From Promerops cafer (Eukaryota; Chordata; Aves; Passeriformes; Nectariniidae): DNA of 64,000 bases. Within the stretch, counting starts at the first letter, position 1, and the number at the start of each line of letters is the position of its first letter. Positions 1-14,000 of this stretch are shown here, in pieces. Under the pieces are notes generated by a model, which was given only the letters and a program-made list of their open reading frames with translations, was not told where the DNA came from and ran no database searches. The stretch is taken from NCBI GenBank assembly GCA_013398275.1, contig VZSE01009986.1, forward strand, positions 1,048,659 to 1,112,658. Reading direction: 5' to 3'. A program made the position numbers and the translations under genes.

Positions 1-3000
1 GGGCTATTTTCTGCCATCTCCAAACACTATTTCTCAAGCATGCCTCCTGATGGCTTTCAACAAGCCACTGAGTTATTTTACACACTTTAAAAGCATTCCT
101 GATAGCCACTTTTCAGTTGCACACATCATTTTTGAGTTGATTTAGTTTCTGCAGGCTCATGATAGGCTGCCGTGGGCACAGAGACCTTCAAGTAGCAAGA
201 TGTTGAAGAAGCAGACTGGTTTCTCTGAAGGAAGCACAGTGCTTGAAGTACTTCAGTTCTGAAAGCCTCTCTTATCCAGTGGTAGGTACTGCTGGGAGTA
301 ATCAGCAGAGCTAATAGCATGTGCACAGGGAAAGATTTTGCCCAAGTTTCCCTATGCCCATGTAAATCCAGGTCCAGCTGAAAACAGAAGATAAACACAC
401 TGTATGGAATGAGCTCCCCAGGTGCAAATGGCAAAATGGGTGTTCCCAGCACAGGTGACACTCACACAAAGTGAAGGCCAGCACAGACATTCAGGGCTCT
501 TTGGAGAGCCCCTCTCCAGAAAACAGACCTATCTGATTTCTATTATGGGAAGGAAACCAGGTGGCAAGAGCTCAGCTGGTCACTAGAGAATGCCCAGTAT
601 GCACAGGCAGCATGTCTGCAGTGTGCAGGAACGCAGCCAGGACATTCATTTTAGGATGCCAGCTCTGGGAATGGGCACTTCCCAGGGAGCAGCAGCCAGA
701 GCAGTGTGGTGCAAGGCTGTGCAGTGCAGAGCCATCTCTGAGTGTGTTCACACGGGAGCTGCAGCTCCCACTCAGTGGAGCCTGTTCTTGTGCCCTGCTG
801 GGGCTCAGCGAGGGCAGACCCCAGCCGAGGAGCTGGGTAAACACAAGGGGCTGAGCACCACCACGCTCTGAGTGCAGCAGCTGCACAGAACTGGGCTGCT
901 TAAATCCTGCCCAGCACTCCTGTCACTGAGCCCACTTACTCACTGTAGTGACTGCAGTGTAGGCAAGCCCCATTAGAAATAATGCATAAAGGTTAATGAA
1001 AAACTTGTAGCTATTTTAATAAGTGATTAATCTTTTATTACATACTGTTACACAGTCCAGCAGAGCAATAGATTGCTTTTAATTGTAGCTTATCATTATC
1101 TATGGTAACTTGCACTGATGTGCTGGTAACCATTTTGAACACATGCTGCTTATATATATAACAGGCCAACCACTCCAATTCATTATTTATTAATGCCTTT
1201 TGAGCAGTGTAAAACTTGGACTGTAACATGAAGCATAATCAGGGCAGGTTTGCAAAGTATGTGTGATATTGCAGGACTGGCTGGGAATGCTTGGAAAGAT
1301 AGCAGTGCTTGGTAGGGACTCACACAGGTGGCTGCAGGGGAGTGTGAGCAGTGGGGCTGGGGGTGTTGCAGCACTTTGGGAAATCAGGAATGCTGTCATG
1401 CTTATGTGGGAAATTCCAGCTCAACCCGACACATCTTTCCCTGCATGAACCCCTAAATGAACAGCTGACCTGGGTCAGGCCTAACACACAGGGGCCTAAC
1501 TGTAAAGCCTACTGTAGGCTACTGCTGGAGATGGGACACGGGCTTGATGAACCTCTGCTGTGGCCACACACCGCTCTGCACCTCTGCCAAAACCTGCCAG
1601 TGCAGTACGTGAGTGTCTGTCGAGGCTCCTGCAAGCATCCTGCTGGGTCTCTGTCACGGTTTGCTGCATGTTTCCAACTGCAGTGGCAGTTCAAAGATGT
1701 GTGACACAGAAAGAGCCCATCTGCTAGTGAGATAAGGGACTCTCCCTTATGCTCGTGGTTGGATGCAGGCTCCCACTCCTCTGCTTTCAGTGGTGCCTGA
1801 AATTTACCTAGCAGCCCCTTTAGTTTTAAAATGTAGATCAGTCATTTGGATTTACACACTGCCTGGGGTTTGTGTGGCTATTCTTGCAGTGTGAACATGT
1901 GTGTTCAGTTTTTAGGTCTCTGTGCATGGAGTGCAGTTCTTCTCATTGTTAGCTCTGCTTAAATAAAAGCTAGTGAAGAAACCTCTGAGCATGAGTCACT
2001 ATCTCACTCTCTGGGTCTTGAAGTCGTTTCTTAGAAAATGAAATGGGGAGATACTGTTGCATCCCTCTGATAATTGTCAGCAAAGAGGGTGATGTGAGTA
2101 ATGATCTAATTTTATCACATTGTGGTTTGAAGAGGCATCAGACTGGTTGCAGGTCTGCAGTTAGAGTTGGCTGGCACAGGGTAAGTGACACAGTCCTCAC
2201 CAGGTCTGAGGCAAGACGGAAAACAGAACATAAAGGGGACACTCAGCTCAGGGTGCTTATTGATCCATCAGGGAAATGTGGGGTGTTCCAGGGCCAAGCA
2301 ATCTGGTTACTCTGATCTCACTGGGCTTCAGTAAGCACCTAAGTGGTCATTAGCTCTTAGGAAAATTCCCTGTTTTCAAAGCAGTGTTGCTCTGAGTGGT
2401 CCCTTTCCCTGTGTGACCCTGTGGATACATGGACAGCTGTCTCACCCTGACTCCCCTTCCCAGTTATTCTCCATCTTTGGTATTGTACCTGGCTGGATGG
2501 GCTGGAATTTGCCACATGATCCTTAAAAGCATTGAAGAAATGACACAAAGGGCAGAATTCATGCCAGTTTATCCATCAGTATTACTTCCATGTGTTTGTT
2601 CTGAGCCCAGTTTCTGCTGCATTGCAAATGCCAAGGGGTTGTGGAGATGAAGATTCCTGTGGAGTGTGTAGTCCTCACTCTGTTGAAGAGTCTGTTTTAA
2701 CAGCAAAAGTTTTCTTGAAATAGCAACATCAGTGGGCAGAAAAATGTACAAGAAGTTTGGTTTGCCACAGCTTTCCTGAGGAACAAGGATGTGAGTCAGC
2801 TGTAAATAAAGTATTTATAGAGATGCTCACCTTGGGGCAAATGTCCTGCCTAGGGATGCTGAGTTGGGACAGGTGGGGACAGCAGAGTGAGGAAGACACT
2901 GGAACCTGCAAAACCAAATTACAGCTCTGCCTTGAGACCAGCATTGCTAACACATTCCTTTTCCTTCAGACTGACTCCAGGTCACACAACCCTTCTGCTT

Positions 3001-4760
3001 CGGCAGCAGTTTGATGAGTGTGTTTGTTACTAATCCCATCTCAGTGTGTTCTTTTTCCTTATGTCATCCTGCAATTTACTGCTTTTGAGAAACCACTAAC
3101 TGATGTGGTGCTAAAAACAAGGGCGACACCTTGGATGACAAGAGTGTGCCAAGAAAAGGGTTTCCTTTTTTCTGAATCTGGAGAGAAAGCAGCTGCAGTT
3201 CAGCAGGCAAAGAACACTTCAGATCTAGGAGAATAAAATGCAAAACAAGTTTTTGTTATTTCAGGATCATGGACCTAGTTCTAGACCTTGTCTGAATATC
3301 TACGGAGTCCTGAAATTATCCTAGGAATCATTTCCTGTTGATCTTGGGTCCCATCAGACAGTCCTCACAGTTACCCCAAACATCTTTGTTTAATGTTTCA
3401 TTCAATATCTGTACATAGGTCTCATTTTCATGCTGGAAAGTGCCACATGGAGGACAAAAAATGGAAGCATACACAGAGAAAATGATCTCTCAAACATGCA
3501 CCCACCACTCTTCTCACCTGGGCCTTAGGGTTTAGGTGCAAATGAGAAGCACCAGGGTCTCACTACCCCCTCCAAGTAACATTAAGTATCAGTAATGGAA
3601 GTGCTTACAGATACCCTGTACAATTCAACCCTTATCTTTTATTTATAGCTGACAAAGCTCAGAGAAGGAAAAAATATCATCATACTTTAAATAATAGAAG
3701 GTAGAGGTATTAAAACTACCCAGGCAGTTACAGTAGTTGCAGAAATGTCTCCCAGCAGACCTGAGTGTGTGTACACCGACTGCATTTTTAATTTTTAAAA
3801 CATATTTCTTTCAAAATTATTCAGCAATACAAGAAAGCCACTTTTATGGGGTGATAAATTACTGTAATAAAGTGTCTTTTGTCCAAGCATACAGACAGAA
3901 AGCCATTGCAGGCGGCAGAGACAGGCGTTAGCCCCCAGAGAGTCCAGACCCATAAGCAGAGGAGCATGTTGATTTGTCTCACATGTTTTTAATTACTTTT
4001 AGAGCATCCTATCTGTTTTTTAACTGCAGTTTTGCTCTCGGTTAACATTTATATGAAGGTTTGATTTCTCTGTGAGTTTTGAACGCAGTATTAGACCTTT
4101 GCACTGGTTCTGGGGAGCTCTGCTGCCCCTTCCCTGCAGCTCAGGATAAATGACTCGGTACCTGTCATTTACGTGCAATTAGAAATACTTTGATAAGATT
4201 TATATTCCTTTGAAACTTTAGAAACTTCTTGCAAGTATTAACTGAAAAAGGAATCATGAGTGATAATTAGGGGTCTGATCGAGCTGCCTTCAGGGCCAGT
4301 GTGTTTTTATCACAGCTACGTCCATCACTGTAGCAGGCTGCTGGATATTGCAGATGCAGATGGAGTCCCTTGGGTCTCAGTGGACTTAGCACCAGTGGAC
4401 ACAGGACTTTTCCTTGTCCCTCTGGACAGGAGTGTCAATCTTGCACCCTTTGCATCTTGATTAATCACCAGCATTGTTACTTTGTAAACCCAAGCAGAGT
4501 ATCTTTAACCCCAGTCCTATATATACCTTATCCATGTTCTGCACGTAATTCTTGCCCCCAAAGCTATGGCGTTTGAACTTCACAGAATAAAGTACATTTA
4601 ATTGGACCTATTATTTTCTTGCAGAGGCAAAGCCTTTCAGATCAGGCTTCAGCCTCTCTGTGCCAATGAAAATACACATGCCTAATTATTTCCATTTTTC
4701 AAAGAACCTCAAAGGCAGCTGATGAAAGGAACCTTTTGCAAAAGCTCACAGCAAACAGAG

Positions 4761-4800
4761 TGAAGTCACCTAATGTGCAGTGAAGTCACCTAATGTGCAG
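4761..4800. repeat. 20-bp perfect tandem duplication
   Basis: The unit TGAAGTCACCTAATGTGCAG occurs twice head to tail with no mismatch, and the identity extends 2 nt to the left and 3 nt to the right. It looks like a recent slippage or replication duplication in AT-rich intergenic DNA. Confidence 0.95.
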
Positions 4801-5597
4801 TGAGAGGAAGCAGTGATCTCCTCCTGTGTGCACGGGGCCAGCGACTCTCCGCAGTGCCTTGAAAGAGGGTGTCTCGCTGTTGCTTTCAAAAAGAAGATTG
4901 CTGGGAAATGGCTGAATTCATGTCACCAAAGAGGGGTTTTTGGCATTTAGAGCTTTTAGAGCATCAGGTCTTTTGAGATAGGACAAAATGTTTTACCCTG
5001 CTGCTGACACCTGCACTCACAAGAGGCACAGTCCAGTGCCCAGATTATTCAGGTGTGTTTCTTCCTCAATTTGAGATCAATTCTCTTCAAGTGTAATTTT
5101 TATTCTGAGGTCTTTGCCTTCACTGACAATGTATTTTCCTTTTCTCGGTGTTTTGTACATAGTAAGAATTTGCTGTTGCCCTGCTGCTGCCCATGGTTTG
5201 ACGAGCAGCTCTGTCGTTACCAGCAGAGGCTTGATGTGACCATGGCTCTGCAGAGTTCCTCCCTCTTGTCCCAGTATTGCCCACTGCAGCCCAGCAGCCC
5301 CAGACCACCCTCCCTGGGCAGTCCAAGGGTCTGTTACCCTCAGCTGGCATCTGGTGGCCTTGGCATGTGTGTGAGCTGAGGCTCCGTCCTTTTCTCTTTG
5401 GGAGCCAGGTGCTGTAACTTAAAAGGTAACACAAGTTTCCTCCACTTAACAGAGGTTGAAAACCATTCCCTATCATTTTTATCCTACTCAACTTCTAACA
5501 TACTCCTGTCTCTTCAAGCATGGCAGTTACAGGGCCATGGTCTCGTCCAGGCAAGTCCCCAAGGCCTTCCCTGTTTCCATGGGCTGGAGGTGGGTCA

Positions 5598-5684
5598 GAC
5601 AGACACACAGATACACACACACAGACACACACAGACACACAGACACACACACAGACACACAGACACACAGACACACACACACAC
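5598..5684. repeat. Compound CA / CAGA microsatellite
   Basis: About 87 bases of alternating CACA and CAGACA units. Long open frames on both strands across it (Thr/His-rich and Val/Cys-rich) are products of the repeat. Length is likely to vary between individuals. Confidence 0.95.
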
Positions 5685-7079
5685 GCGCTGATGGACGGGC
5701 AGAGAAGAGCCCTCTCGGCTCTCCCCCTCCTGAGCCGTGGATTCAGTGTCCTGATGGTCCGTAACGCGCTGTCACTGATCAGTGAGCTGGGAAATCTGGG
5801 AGCAGCCTGACAAGGCACTGCCGGCTCTCCGAGGAGTCTCGGCCGCCTGGCAGGTCAGGGATCCCTGTGTGTGGTGCCCACGGCCACCTCCGCACCAGCG
5901 TCTGCCCCAGGGCATCCCCTCTTGCAAAGGGAGTGCCTTCCCCCGGCGTGAGGGGGAGGGACACGGCGATCTCCTGCCCTCCTTCCCGGGGGAGAGCTGG
6001 ACGCCTTTCTCCGCACCTCTCAGCAACGGGAGTGTGCCCCCAGCCAGGAGGGTGGGCAGGGAGTGGGATCCCATAGAGCGCTGGACTGCTGCCCAGCTCA
6101 GGAGGGAGCAGGGAGCAGGGAGCAGGTGAGAACTCAAGCCCCTCCTGCATTTTTTCATACAAAACGGAGGAAGAGCAGCTTCTGTTCAGCTCTCCACGGA
6201 CACCAGTTTGCTCCACTCGGCTTCTGCTGGTGTTACTTGTAGCTGCTCTCTCTCTCTTTGGCTGTCAATGGAAAATCGATGCAGCCCGAAAGCTTTTGTC
6301 CCCCATCTTTCAAGGAGAGTGTTTATTATGAATTTATCAGCCTTGGAGAGCTTTGTTTAGGTCCAGACAAAGAGGTTTGTAATAACAGGACTTACTTGAA
6401 ACAAAGACTGAACTTAGATTAAAACTATTATGGGGTTTTTGCTCAGTCTGCAATCATTTGCTCAACTTTTACTGACTTTGCCTTGTGTATCAGAGGACTT
6501 TTTTTCATCTGGACTTAAGCCCAGCTGGACTTAAGCACATACTCAAAGCTAAATATGAGTTAAATCACTGTGCTGAATCAGGGCTTTTCTTCTTTCTGAG
6601 TTATTTTGCTGTGAATGCATTTTTGGCGCACATGAATATCAACTGTAGCTGTTATGCTAATAAAGTTGAACCTCCTGATTTTAATATTCTATATTTCTTT
6701 TCATTCTACATGGAGACGGTGATGACTTCTTTTGTATCTGAGATTTACATGCAGTCCCATATTTTAACAGTGACACATAATTTACATGTGATTAGATCAA
6801 AGTATTTACTTCCATGAGTTTTAAAACAACAAAATCTGATATTGAATATGCCTATTTTCCACACCTTTTAAGTGAATACAGAATAGAAATAGCAGCTTGA
6901 AGCAGCAGAAATTTCAAGAGATCTGAGTTTAAGAGAGAAATTTCACTGCACTCTCCTCCTTTCAACTGCTGCTGTCATGGCCGGGGAGTGAAAGTGGCAA
7001 TGTTTTTAGAAATGTTTCATGAAATATTTTATAAGTGCAGTTTAAATTATTTTTAAGTTGGGTAATCTGCCAAAGCTTT

Positions 7080-8060
7080 ACATTGTTAACAGAGAAGGAG
7101 AAATTGCTGCGGAACCGAGTGGTGCGCTCGGGAAATGGAAACGCAGCTCCTGCCGGGAACCTACTGTGCTTCCCAGAGAGTGTATTCAGCATCTCTTAGC
7201 TGTGTCCAGAAGCAGCCCTACCTGCAAAAGGTAAGCATGTTTTCTGAGTGGCACGGGAAATCAAAGTACATCTGCAACCCAGACCACGTGCCCTCTCAAA
7301 CGGGGTCCACATTCCTTTGGCAGAATTACTGCTGAGCGATGGGTGTCTTGTACTGTCCATTTCCAATCAAATGCAACTGCAGAAATTCAGCATTCCTGAA
7401 CCTGCTTTTTCTGAAACTCTGTACTTAAGCCCTCCTTCTGCCAGGTGGGTGAATTGTCCTGGTGTTCTGTATCAAGTCCTCTGTGTGTCTTTCGTTCAAT
7501 ACCGGCTGAGCGAGTCCTGCAGGGATCGCGACTGGGTGCGCTGGGACTGCCCCACTGCACAGCTCAGCTCGTACCTGCGGGGCTGCAGAGGTCACGGGCT
7601 GCATTGCAGCCTCCGTGCTCCTTTCTGGTTAGGACGAACTGCTCAGGTGCTGAGCAGAGCTCACTGTCACCGGCTTCCCGAGGTCTGTCCTTGCAGGGAG
7701 CTGTGGAAGCAGCACCTTCACTGCGGGGCCGTCGGCACCTCAGGCACTCGCTGCCGATGCCGGGGCTGCAGAGCACGGCCGGAGGCCCCGGGGTTGTCCT
7801 GCAGACTCAGCTGCTCGGTAGGATTGGTGTGAGCCGTGTCAGGCCCTGGCAGGAGCAACCCTTCCTTGTTTCAGCACAGCTCGTGGGTGTGGACACGTGT
7901 AGGACTCCGCACACCTTGTGCAGACCTGAGCCGTGCCGGGCTGGGCCGGGATTGACTTTGAATACTGAGCGAGCCCTAATTCGTCTGTCTTACAATTCCT
8001 CTCCTAACACAAGGGAATCGTCTCTCTCCACTCTCTGCCCAGGCACAAAGAGCAGATAAT
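7080..8060 (+). other. GC-richer stretch with moderate CpG density and an exon-like end
   Basis: CpG dinucleotides are noticeably more frequent here than in the flanks, especially at 7,500-7,960. An open frame from ATG 7,135 runs to CAAAAG followed by GTAAGC at 7,231, which resembles a good splice donor. No protein family is recognised. It could be a weak promoter with a non-coding first exon, an enhancer, or simply GC-rich DNA. Confidence 0.3.
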
Positions 8061-11000
8061 TAATTCTCTAGGGTAGGGATGAGGCTCTGGGGAGGCTCCA
8101 GACGCAGAGTCCTGCCCTTGGAGAAGCAGGAACAGCTGCACTGGCCCTCCTGGTTGGGGATTTTTTTTTCAGCTTACCCAGATAATAAGATCCTTTCTCC
8201 TCTTAACCTCTTGCCTAGAGTGCAATTAGGGGTAAACTGAGCCGGCTGCTCTGTAAAGAAAGATGTGTCCTTAACCTGGTAAGAACAACTCCTTAATTAT
8301 TAAGCCAGCAGTGGGAAGACTAGTCTGAGTCTGTCTGAGCCAGGTGAGCAGGGGCGCCTGTGAGACTCACCTGGCTCAGTGTGAATGCCACACAGTGCTT
8401 TGATGAGATTTCATCTGCTCAACAGACTCTGTGAAGCAACAAGCTCAGCGAAACGAGTCCTGGCCAGAGCACAGAGCCCATCCCTCCCTGCAGATCTGCT
8501 CCCAGAGCCCATTAGCACAGTCCGTGCAGGTGCCCACAGCCTGCTGGCAGGGCCACACGTCCTGCCCTGCCCAGGGCTGCTGGTGTGAGCGTGTTCCACC
8601 CTGTGCGTGTGCATGGCCATGCTGGTTAACCAAATCCAGCAGTCTCTGTGGTGTTCTCATGGGAGCAGGCACAGTTAAATGGATCACAGGACACTTCCCA
8701 CCTCTATTATCTGATTTCCCCTGAACGCATTTGTTCAGGCTCTGCTGCTGTTGTTTGGTGACAGCTGTGCTCACCGAACCATTTTCTAAAAGCAGAGTGC
8801 ATCCAGTTAACCACTTACCTGGTACAGCAGTGCTGAGGCTTGGGCTGGGGAGCTCCCTGGGAGCTGCCTCTGTGGGAGTTACTGTGGGAGCATGGGGTAA
8901 GGCTGGTGCTGAGGCATCTGATGGACCTTGCAGCACCATCATCCCAGTGCTGTGGTCCTGGGGCTTCTCTGTGCAGGCCTTTTGTGAGTTTTCGGGTTTT
9001 TTCCCACAGGCAAGTAGCAGACAAGATAAGCTGCTACTGCAGCAGATGACTTACATAAATGTTAATGAGCATCTAATGTGTACATAATTTTCCTGCAAAA
9101 GGTGATCAAAGGTAGGAGAGTTTTGACAGGCCTCATTCGAGGGAGCAAAGTGAGGCAATCTCAGCCCAGGGGCCAGAGCTCAGCATTGGAAATGGTGCCT
9201 CCAAATGCAGCTGCATTCTGGCTCCATTTGCCTCTTTCAGGCTCCCTTTTTAATCTCTGTTTCAGCTGCCTTTCAAGTGAGCAGGGCTTTTTTTCCCCAT
9301 GAAAGAAATACTACTCTCTGAGGCTCATTTTTACAGTGTGTTGCTGCTAGAGCAGCACCAGCCGATTCCCATCTCCTGCTGCACCACCCACCTGCCTGGG
9401 TGCCGTGAGGACCAGCAGCATGTGGGCAGACCTGGGAACACGTGTCCCTGTTCATGCCATCCCTTCCCTCCTGAGGCAAGCTGGGGGGCTGAAATGAAGC
9501 CCTTTGCTGTCAGACAGAGCACAGGGAGGATGTGAGACACATCCTTAATTTTTGTGAGGGAGTGAAGGTGTCTTCAGCGCAGCATCCAGCTATTCCCACA
9601 GACAGCCACTGCTTTATTGTGGGCAGTGTCAGCAAGTCCATGGACTAGTGAGGCTTTGGGTGCTGATCTCCTCCAGCACATGGCAGGGCAGGGTTAATGC
9701 CTGGCTTGGCTTCTCAAAACCCTGCTGGTGCCCTGTCTGTTGTGCCTGACTCCTCCCTGCCCACAAGCCTGCTTGAGACACGCTGTCTGGTTACTGATCT
9801 TACACCTTATCTGGGTGTCTCCTTAGTCTTCAGTAGAGCTGAAACTTCCCCACGCCCACCCGTTGTAAATCCAGAGCTGGGGCCTCAATTGGATTGGCAT
9901 TTCAGTTAAGGGCTGCAGCCTTCATGCTGAACTACTCCAGATGATAAATACTGGTTGGACTGACATCTGTAAATGCTTTACAGCTCCTTCTTAACTGAAA
10001 GCTGGGCTTTTCCTCCTGGTTTGCTGAGTCCTGGTCCCTGGAAAGAAAGGGGAAGGAAAGAGGACCCTGCTGAGCCCTGGGAGCACCTGAGCCCTGCCTG
10101 TCCCCTCTGGATACGCCAGACTTGGGGCAGGAGTCCCTGAGTTGCCTTGGCTGGTGCAGATGATTAAAGGGACTCAAATGATTTAAACATCCCATTTCCC
10201 ATTTCAAGACGTGCATGACCCTGTAAGACAAGATCTGGGAGATTAATTATTGCAGATACTGTTGTCAGCAAATTATGCCTCATTCTCTGTTGTCCCTGAT
10301 CAGATCATGATAATTACATTTACGCTTTGAAATGACTGAGGTAGTAATGAGGAGCTCTTGGTCTGCAGTTTGTTTGTGACAGGAAGCTGCCAGCCCGTAC
10401 AATTGAAGTTTGCATTGCTCTGGTTTGACATGCAGTGCATGTGGTAGCATTTCCCTTCCCAAACCAGGGGAGCACAACTCATGGCATCAGGTGCAATAGC
10501 TGGTTTATGAGCCCATAATTCTCTTTATGGAACATTCTTTCTGGGTGGTTTAGGACTTGCTGGGCTGTGATCATTCCGACCAGTAAACTGACATTCCTGG
10601 GATGTTCACTGCAGGCTAATATCAGAACAACATTTTATCCCTCAAATAACAGCCTCTACATGGTTTAAAAACTTTTCTCTGTAATGAAAAAAGTAACAGT
10701 GAAAAAATTGAAGCATTAGGCCTTTTTCTTAACAAAAATACTTGGAACATTTCCACTAAAAACATTCCCTAAGAAAATGAACATTTTCGTTCCAGCCCTC
10801 TGATAAGCACATTTTGCACAGACAGTACTTCTCATTTCCTACTCACTTTATGACCAGTCCTGGGTCTGACTCATTCCTGTACATCCCACCTGGCCACTGG
10901 TTTCTGGTAAGAAAACAGCCTGATAGATATGGGAATGGCTAATGTTTCTCTCCAGAGGACCGAGGTCTCTTGTTCTTTGCTGTGGTTGTATTTTCACTGC

Positions 11001-14000
11001 TTTTTATTGAAACATAAATAGCCTTGAACAGCTCTGCTCTCCTGGAGCCTGACAACTGACTGTAGAGGGACCATGTTATTGTTTCTCCACAGGTAGTTGA
11101 GCAGACACCTTGCAACTGGAGCAGGAAGGAGGATACAGGGGTATGTATGAGCATGGACAGCTCAGCCATCTCTGCTGTTAGGTCTGAGATTGAGTTCTGA
11201 CAGGAGAGCAGGAATGTATGACTAAAGAGAAGGAAGTTGTATCTAATAAAAGGCCAGGCGTGGGAAGAGATGGCAGTAGAGAGGGTGTTTGGTGAGGAGA
11301 CAGCCCCTGCCTTCTCCTGCCTGCCACAGCAACCCCCTGTGCTCCCTGTGGAAGCGGGGCAGGGCTGCCCCCTCCTCCCCATCTTGTGTGTGGAGGCAGC
11401 AGATTGGTTTCCCTCCTGGTGCTTCCTCGAGCAGCTCTCATGTGGCAGCCTGCCTCGTGCAAATGAGCCGAGCTGCAGCTGGGCAACCAAAAGAGGTCCC
11501 AGTTTCCTGTGACAGACCCTATCTGGCTTGCAGGTGGCCTGCACCGAGTGCCAGCACGCTGGAGACTGCTACCAGGAGCAGGGTGGCAGCCGGAGCTCGC
11601 TGGACCTGCAGGAGCGGCTCCGTTATTCGGCGCGCTGGAGCCAACTCTGCTCCTCTCAGTTCCCAGGCACTGTGACATATGCTGTCTTAATGCCTCTGGC
11701 AAATTGGAATCAGCTTGGCTTTTTCAAAAGCCCTTTCATACAAAGGGCTGACATTTTCTGTGCTTTATTCTGGAGCTGGTTTGGGTTGTTAAAAATTATA
11801 CCCAGTGGGTAGGATCTGCCATACCTCCAATTGCTTGTGTGGCTACTCTGTATTTTATGACTCTCTTTTTTTTTAAATTTTATGTTGGTGTAAGGAGAGG
11901 GGAATATTGTTTTGAAACAAGTCTGTAACGACTGTAACAAGATGTTGAAATAGATCTGGAGAAGTGCAAGTGGTAAATACCTGTCTGAAGAACAAACCAC
12001 CCCAGCACCTCAAGGACAAGGCCTCCAGCTGTTCAGTTATTCTGCCTGGATCACGGGCTCCAGCTGTAATTTCTGTTTCACTAGCTTAATTCTACACTTT
12101 TTTTATACTGGCTTTTGAAAAATGCATATTTATTCTCTCTCTGCCACTGCCCATTAGCTGTAAATGCCTTTCAGTGGGTCACACTCTCAAGTGCACTTGT
12201 GTTTCCAAAGCTGTGCACAGTGCTGCATTGGAACACTGAAGAGCAGGGAGGAAAGCAGGCACCCAGCGTGGACCCGAGTCCACTCACAGTGCTGAGCCCA
12301 ACTGGAGCTAACAGTGGGAACAGCAAAGCTCTCTTGTCCTGTCTGAATGTCAGACACAGAGGCACAGACACACACCCCCAACAGCAACAAGTGCACTGCA
12401 GGTCTTTATACTCATCTTCCAACATACCCTGGGAATGCAGGATGTGCTGCCTGCCTTCTCCTTGGATCATTATCCAGCATTTTTTCTCTCATTTAGTGGA
12501 GCAAGTCCTCTTCATATACCTTGCAGCAAGGCTGGTGTGGTCATTTTCACAGCAGAGAAACCAAGTAAGGCTGTGGAAAGAGATGTGGGGGCAAAGTGTG
12601 AATGGAACCCTCTGGCAAGTCAGGACAGGTGTGTTCACAGGGTTTCAAAGGGATAAAGCATTGGAGCAGTGGCAGAAATAGAGTGGAACTGGGAGAAACT
12701 GCATTGGGCTGGGAGGTGGAGTGTGCACTAGAATCCGAATCATTTTTCGCAGGAAGTGGCATTGTTTCAGCCCTGTGACTCTGCTGGCCAGAGCACGAGG
12801 GCACAGCAGTGACTGCTCCCCTTTTGTTCTGTGCCTGTTCCTGGAACACAGTGCAGTGTCAGAGCAGGACTTTCACTTCTGTTCTGCAACTATTTCAGAC
12901 TCTCTGATTCCATATATTGATCACAGATATTCCAGACTGCAGCTCTGCCCTTTCGAGGGTGACATTGGCCACAGGCTTGTTCCTGGTGCCTAGACTGGAA
13001 GAGCCTGTAAGCAGTGTCAGTGTGAGTGCCTTGTGTGGGAGGGATAGGTTGGGCTGGTGAGCGAGTGATGCTGACTCAGGTGACTTTGAAAATTTCTTTT
13101 CCTGATCACTTATGCCAAGGACTGCTCCCCGAAGTCAGTCAAATAAATGCAGAGCTGCCCCAGAGGGACAAGTCAAAGGGAATTTGAACTGCCCTGACTG
13201 GTGACTGTATTGTGGAGGACAGCACAGAGCAACCTGGGGCTGGGCTGTGGGGCTGTCTCTGTCCTGAACACCCACAGCCTCAGCTGAAAACAGTCCTGTC
13301 CCTTCCCTGGGCCAGGGAAACTGTGCCACAGGCTCCTCAAACTCCTTCCCTATAAGATGCAATGTGGAAAATCCCCTTCCCCTGCTACCTTCACCACAGA
13401 CCCCCCCCTAATTGTGGCTCCCTGCCACCATGTCCCCTCACAGTGTCCCTCTGTCTTGCTTGCAGGGAAGCATTCTGTCCCTGAGGGAAGACAATTCCTG
13501 TCATTAAGACTCCATCCTTGATTTTCTCTTTGCCTAGTTCTTGCATTAGCTCAATCCCATGGGCCATGTAGAGGACCTGAAGCTAGAAAGGGTTGATTTG
13601 TCTTGTTCTTGCATAGTCTAATGGCTGTTGCCCATTTATACCATGCTCTGGAGCTTTAGTGAGTCCACTCCGGTCCATTAGATCACCCCACTGAACTGGA
13701 GAAAATGAAACATGTCCTTTCTTTGGCAGTGGCTCTGTAAACAGTAAGAAAAAAGGAGAATTAAGCCCTTTCTAGTAGGGAGATTGCTCTAACAATTATT
13801 TACTTTGAGCAGGCATATCTATATTAATTTGCTTTTGGTTTGCTTGGTTTTCTTGATGAAGATTACAGAAGACAAGTTTTAGAGGAAAGCAAATTGCTTA
13901 ATTGCCATTCAGTACTAGGGGTATGTCTTGGCTTTCTGCATTTGCAGAGGTTTTTAATAGAAATATGAAGTCTGGGATGAACGAAATATGATTGGAAGTG

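Larger units (their letters stand above)
1..7080. other. Intergenic DNA, no gene recognised
   Basis: No open frame here has a recognisable domain or codon signature. The region holds AT-rich blocks that look like possible conserved non-coding sequence (about 1,000-1,210, 3,960-4,260 and 4,590-4,750), a 20-bp tandem duplication, a compound CA/GACA microsatellite, and a moderately CpG-rich stretch at about 5,685-6,110. Confidence 0.6.
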
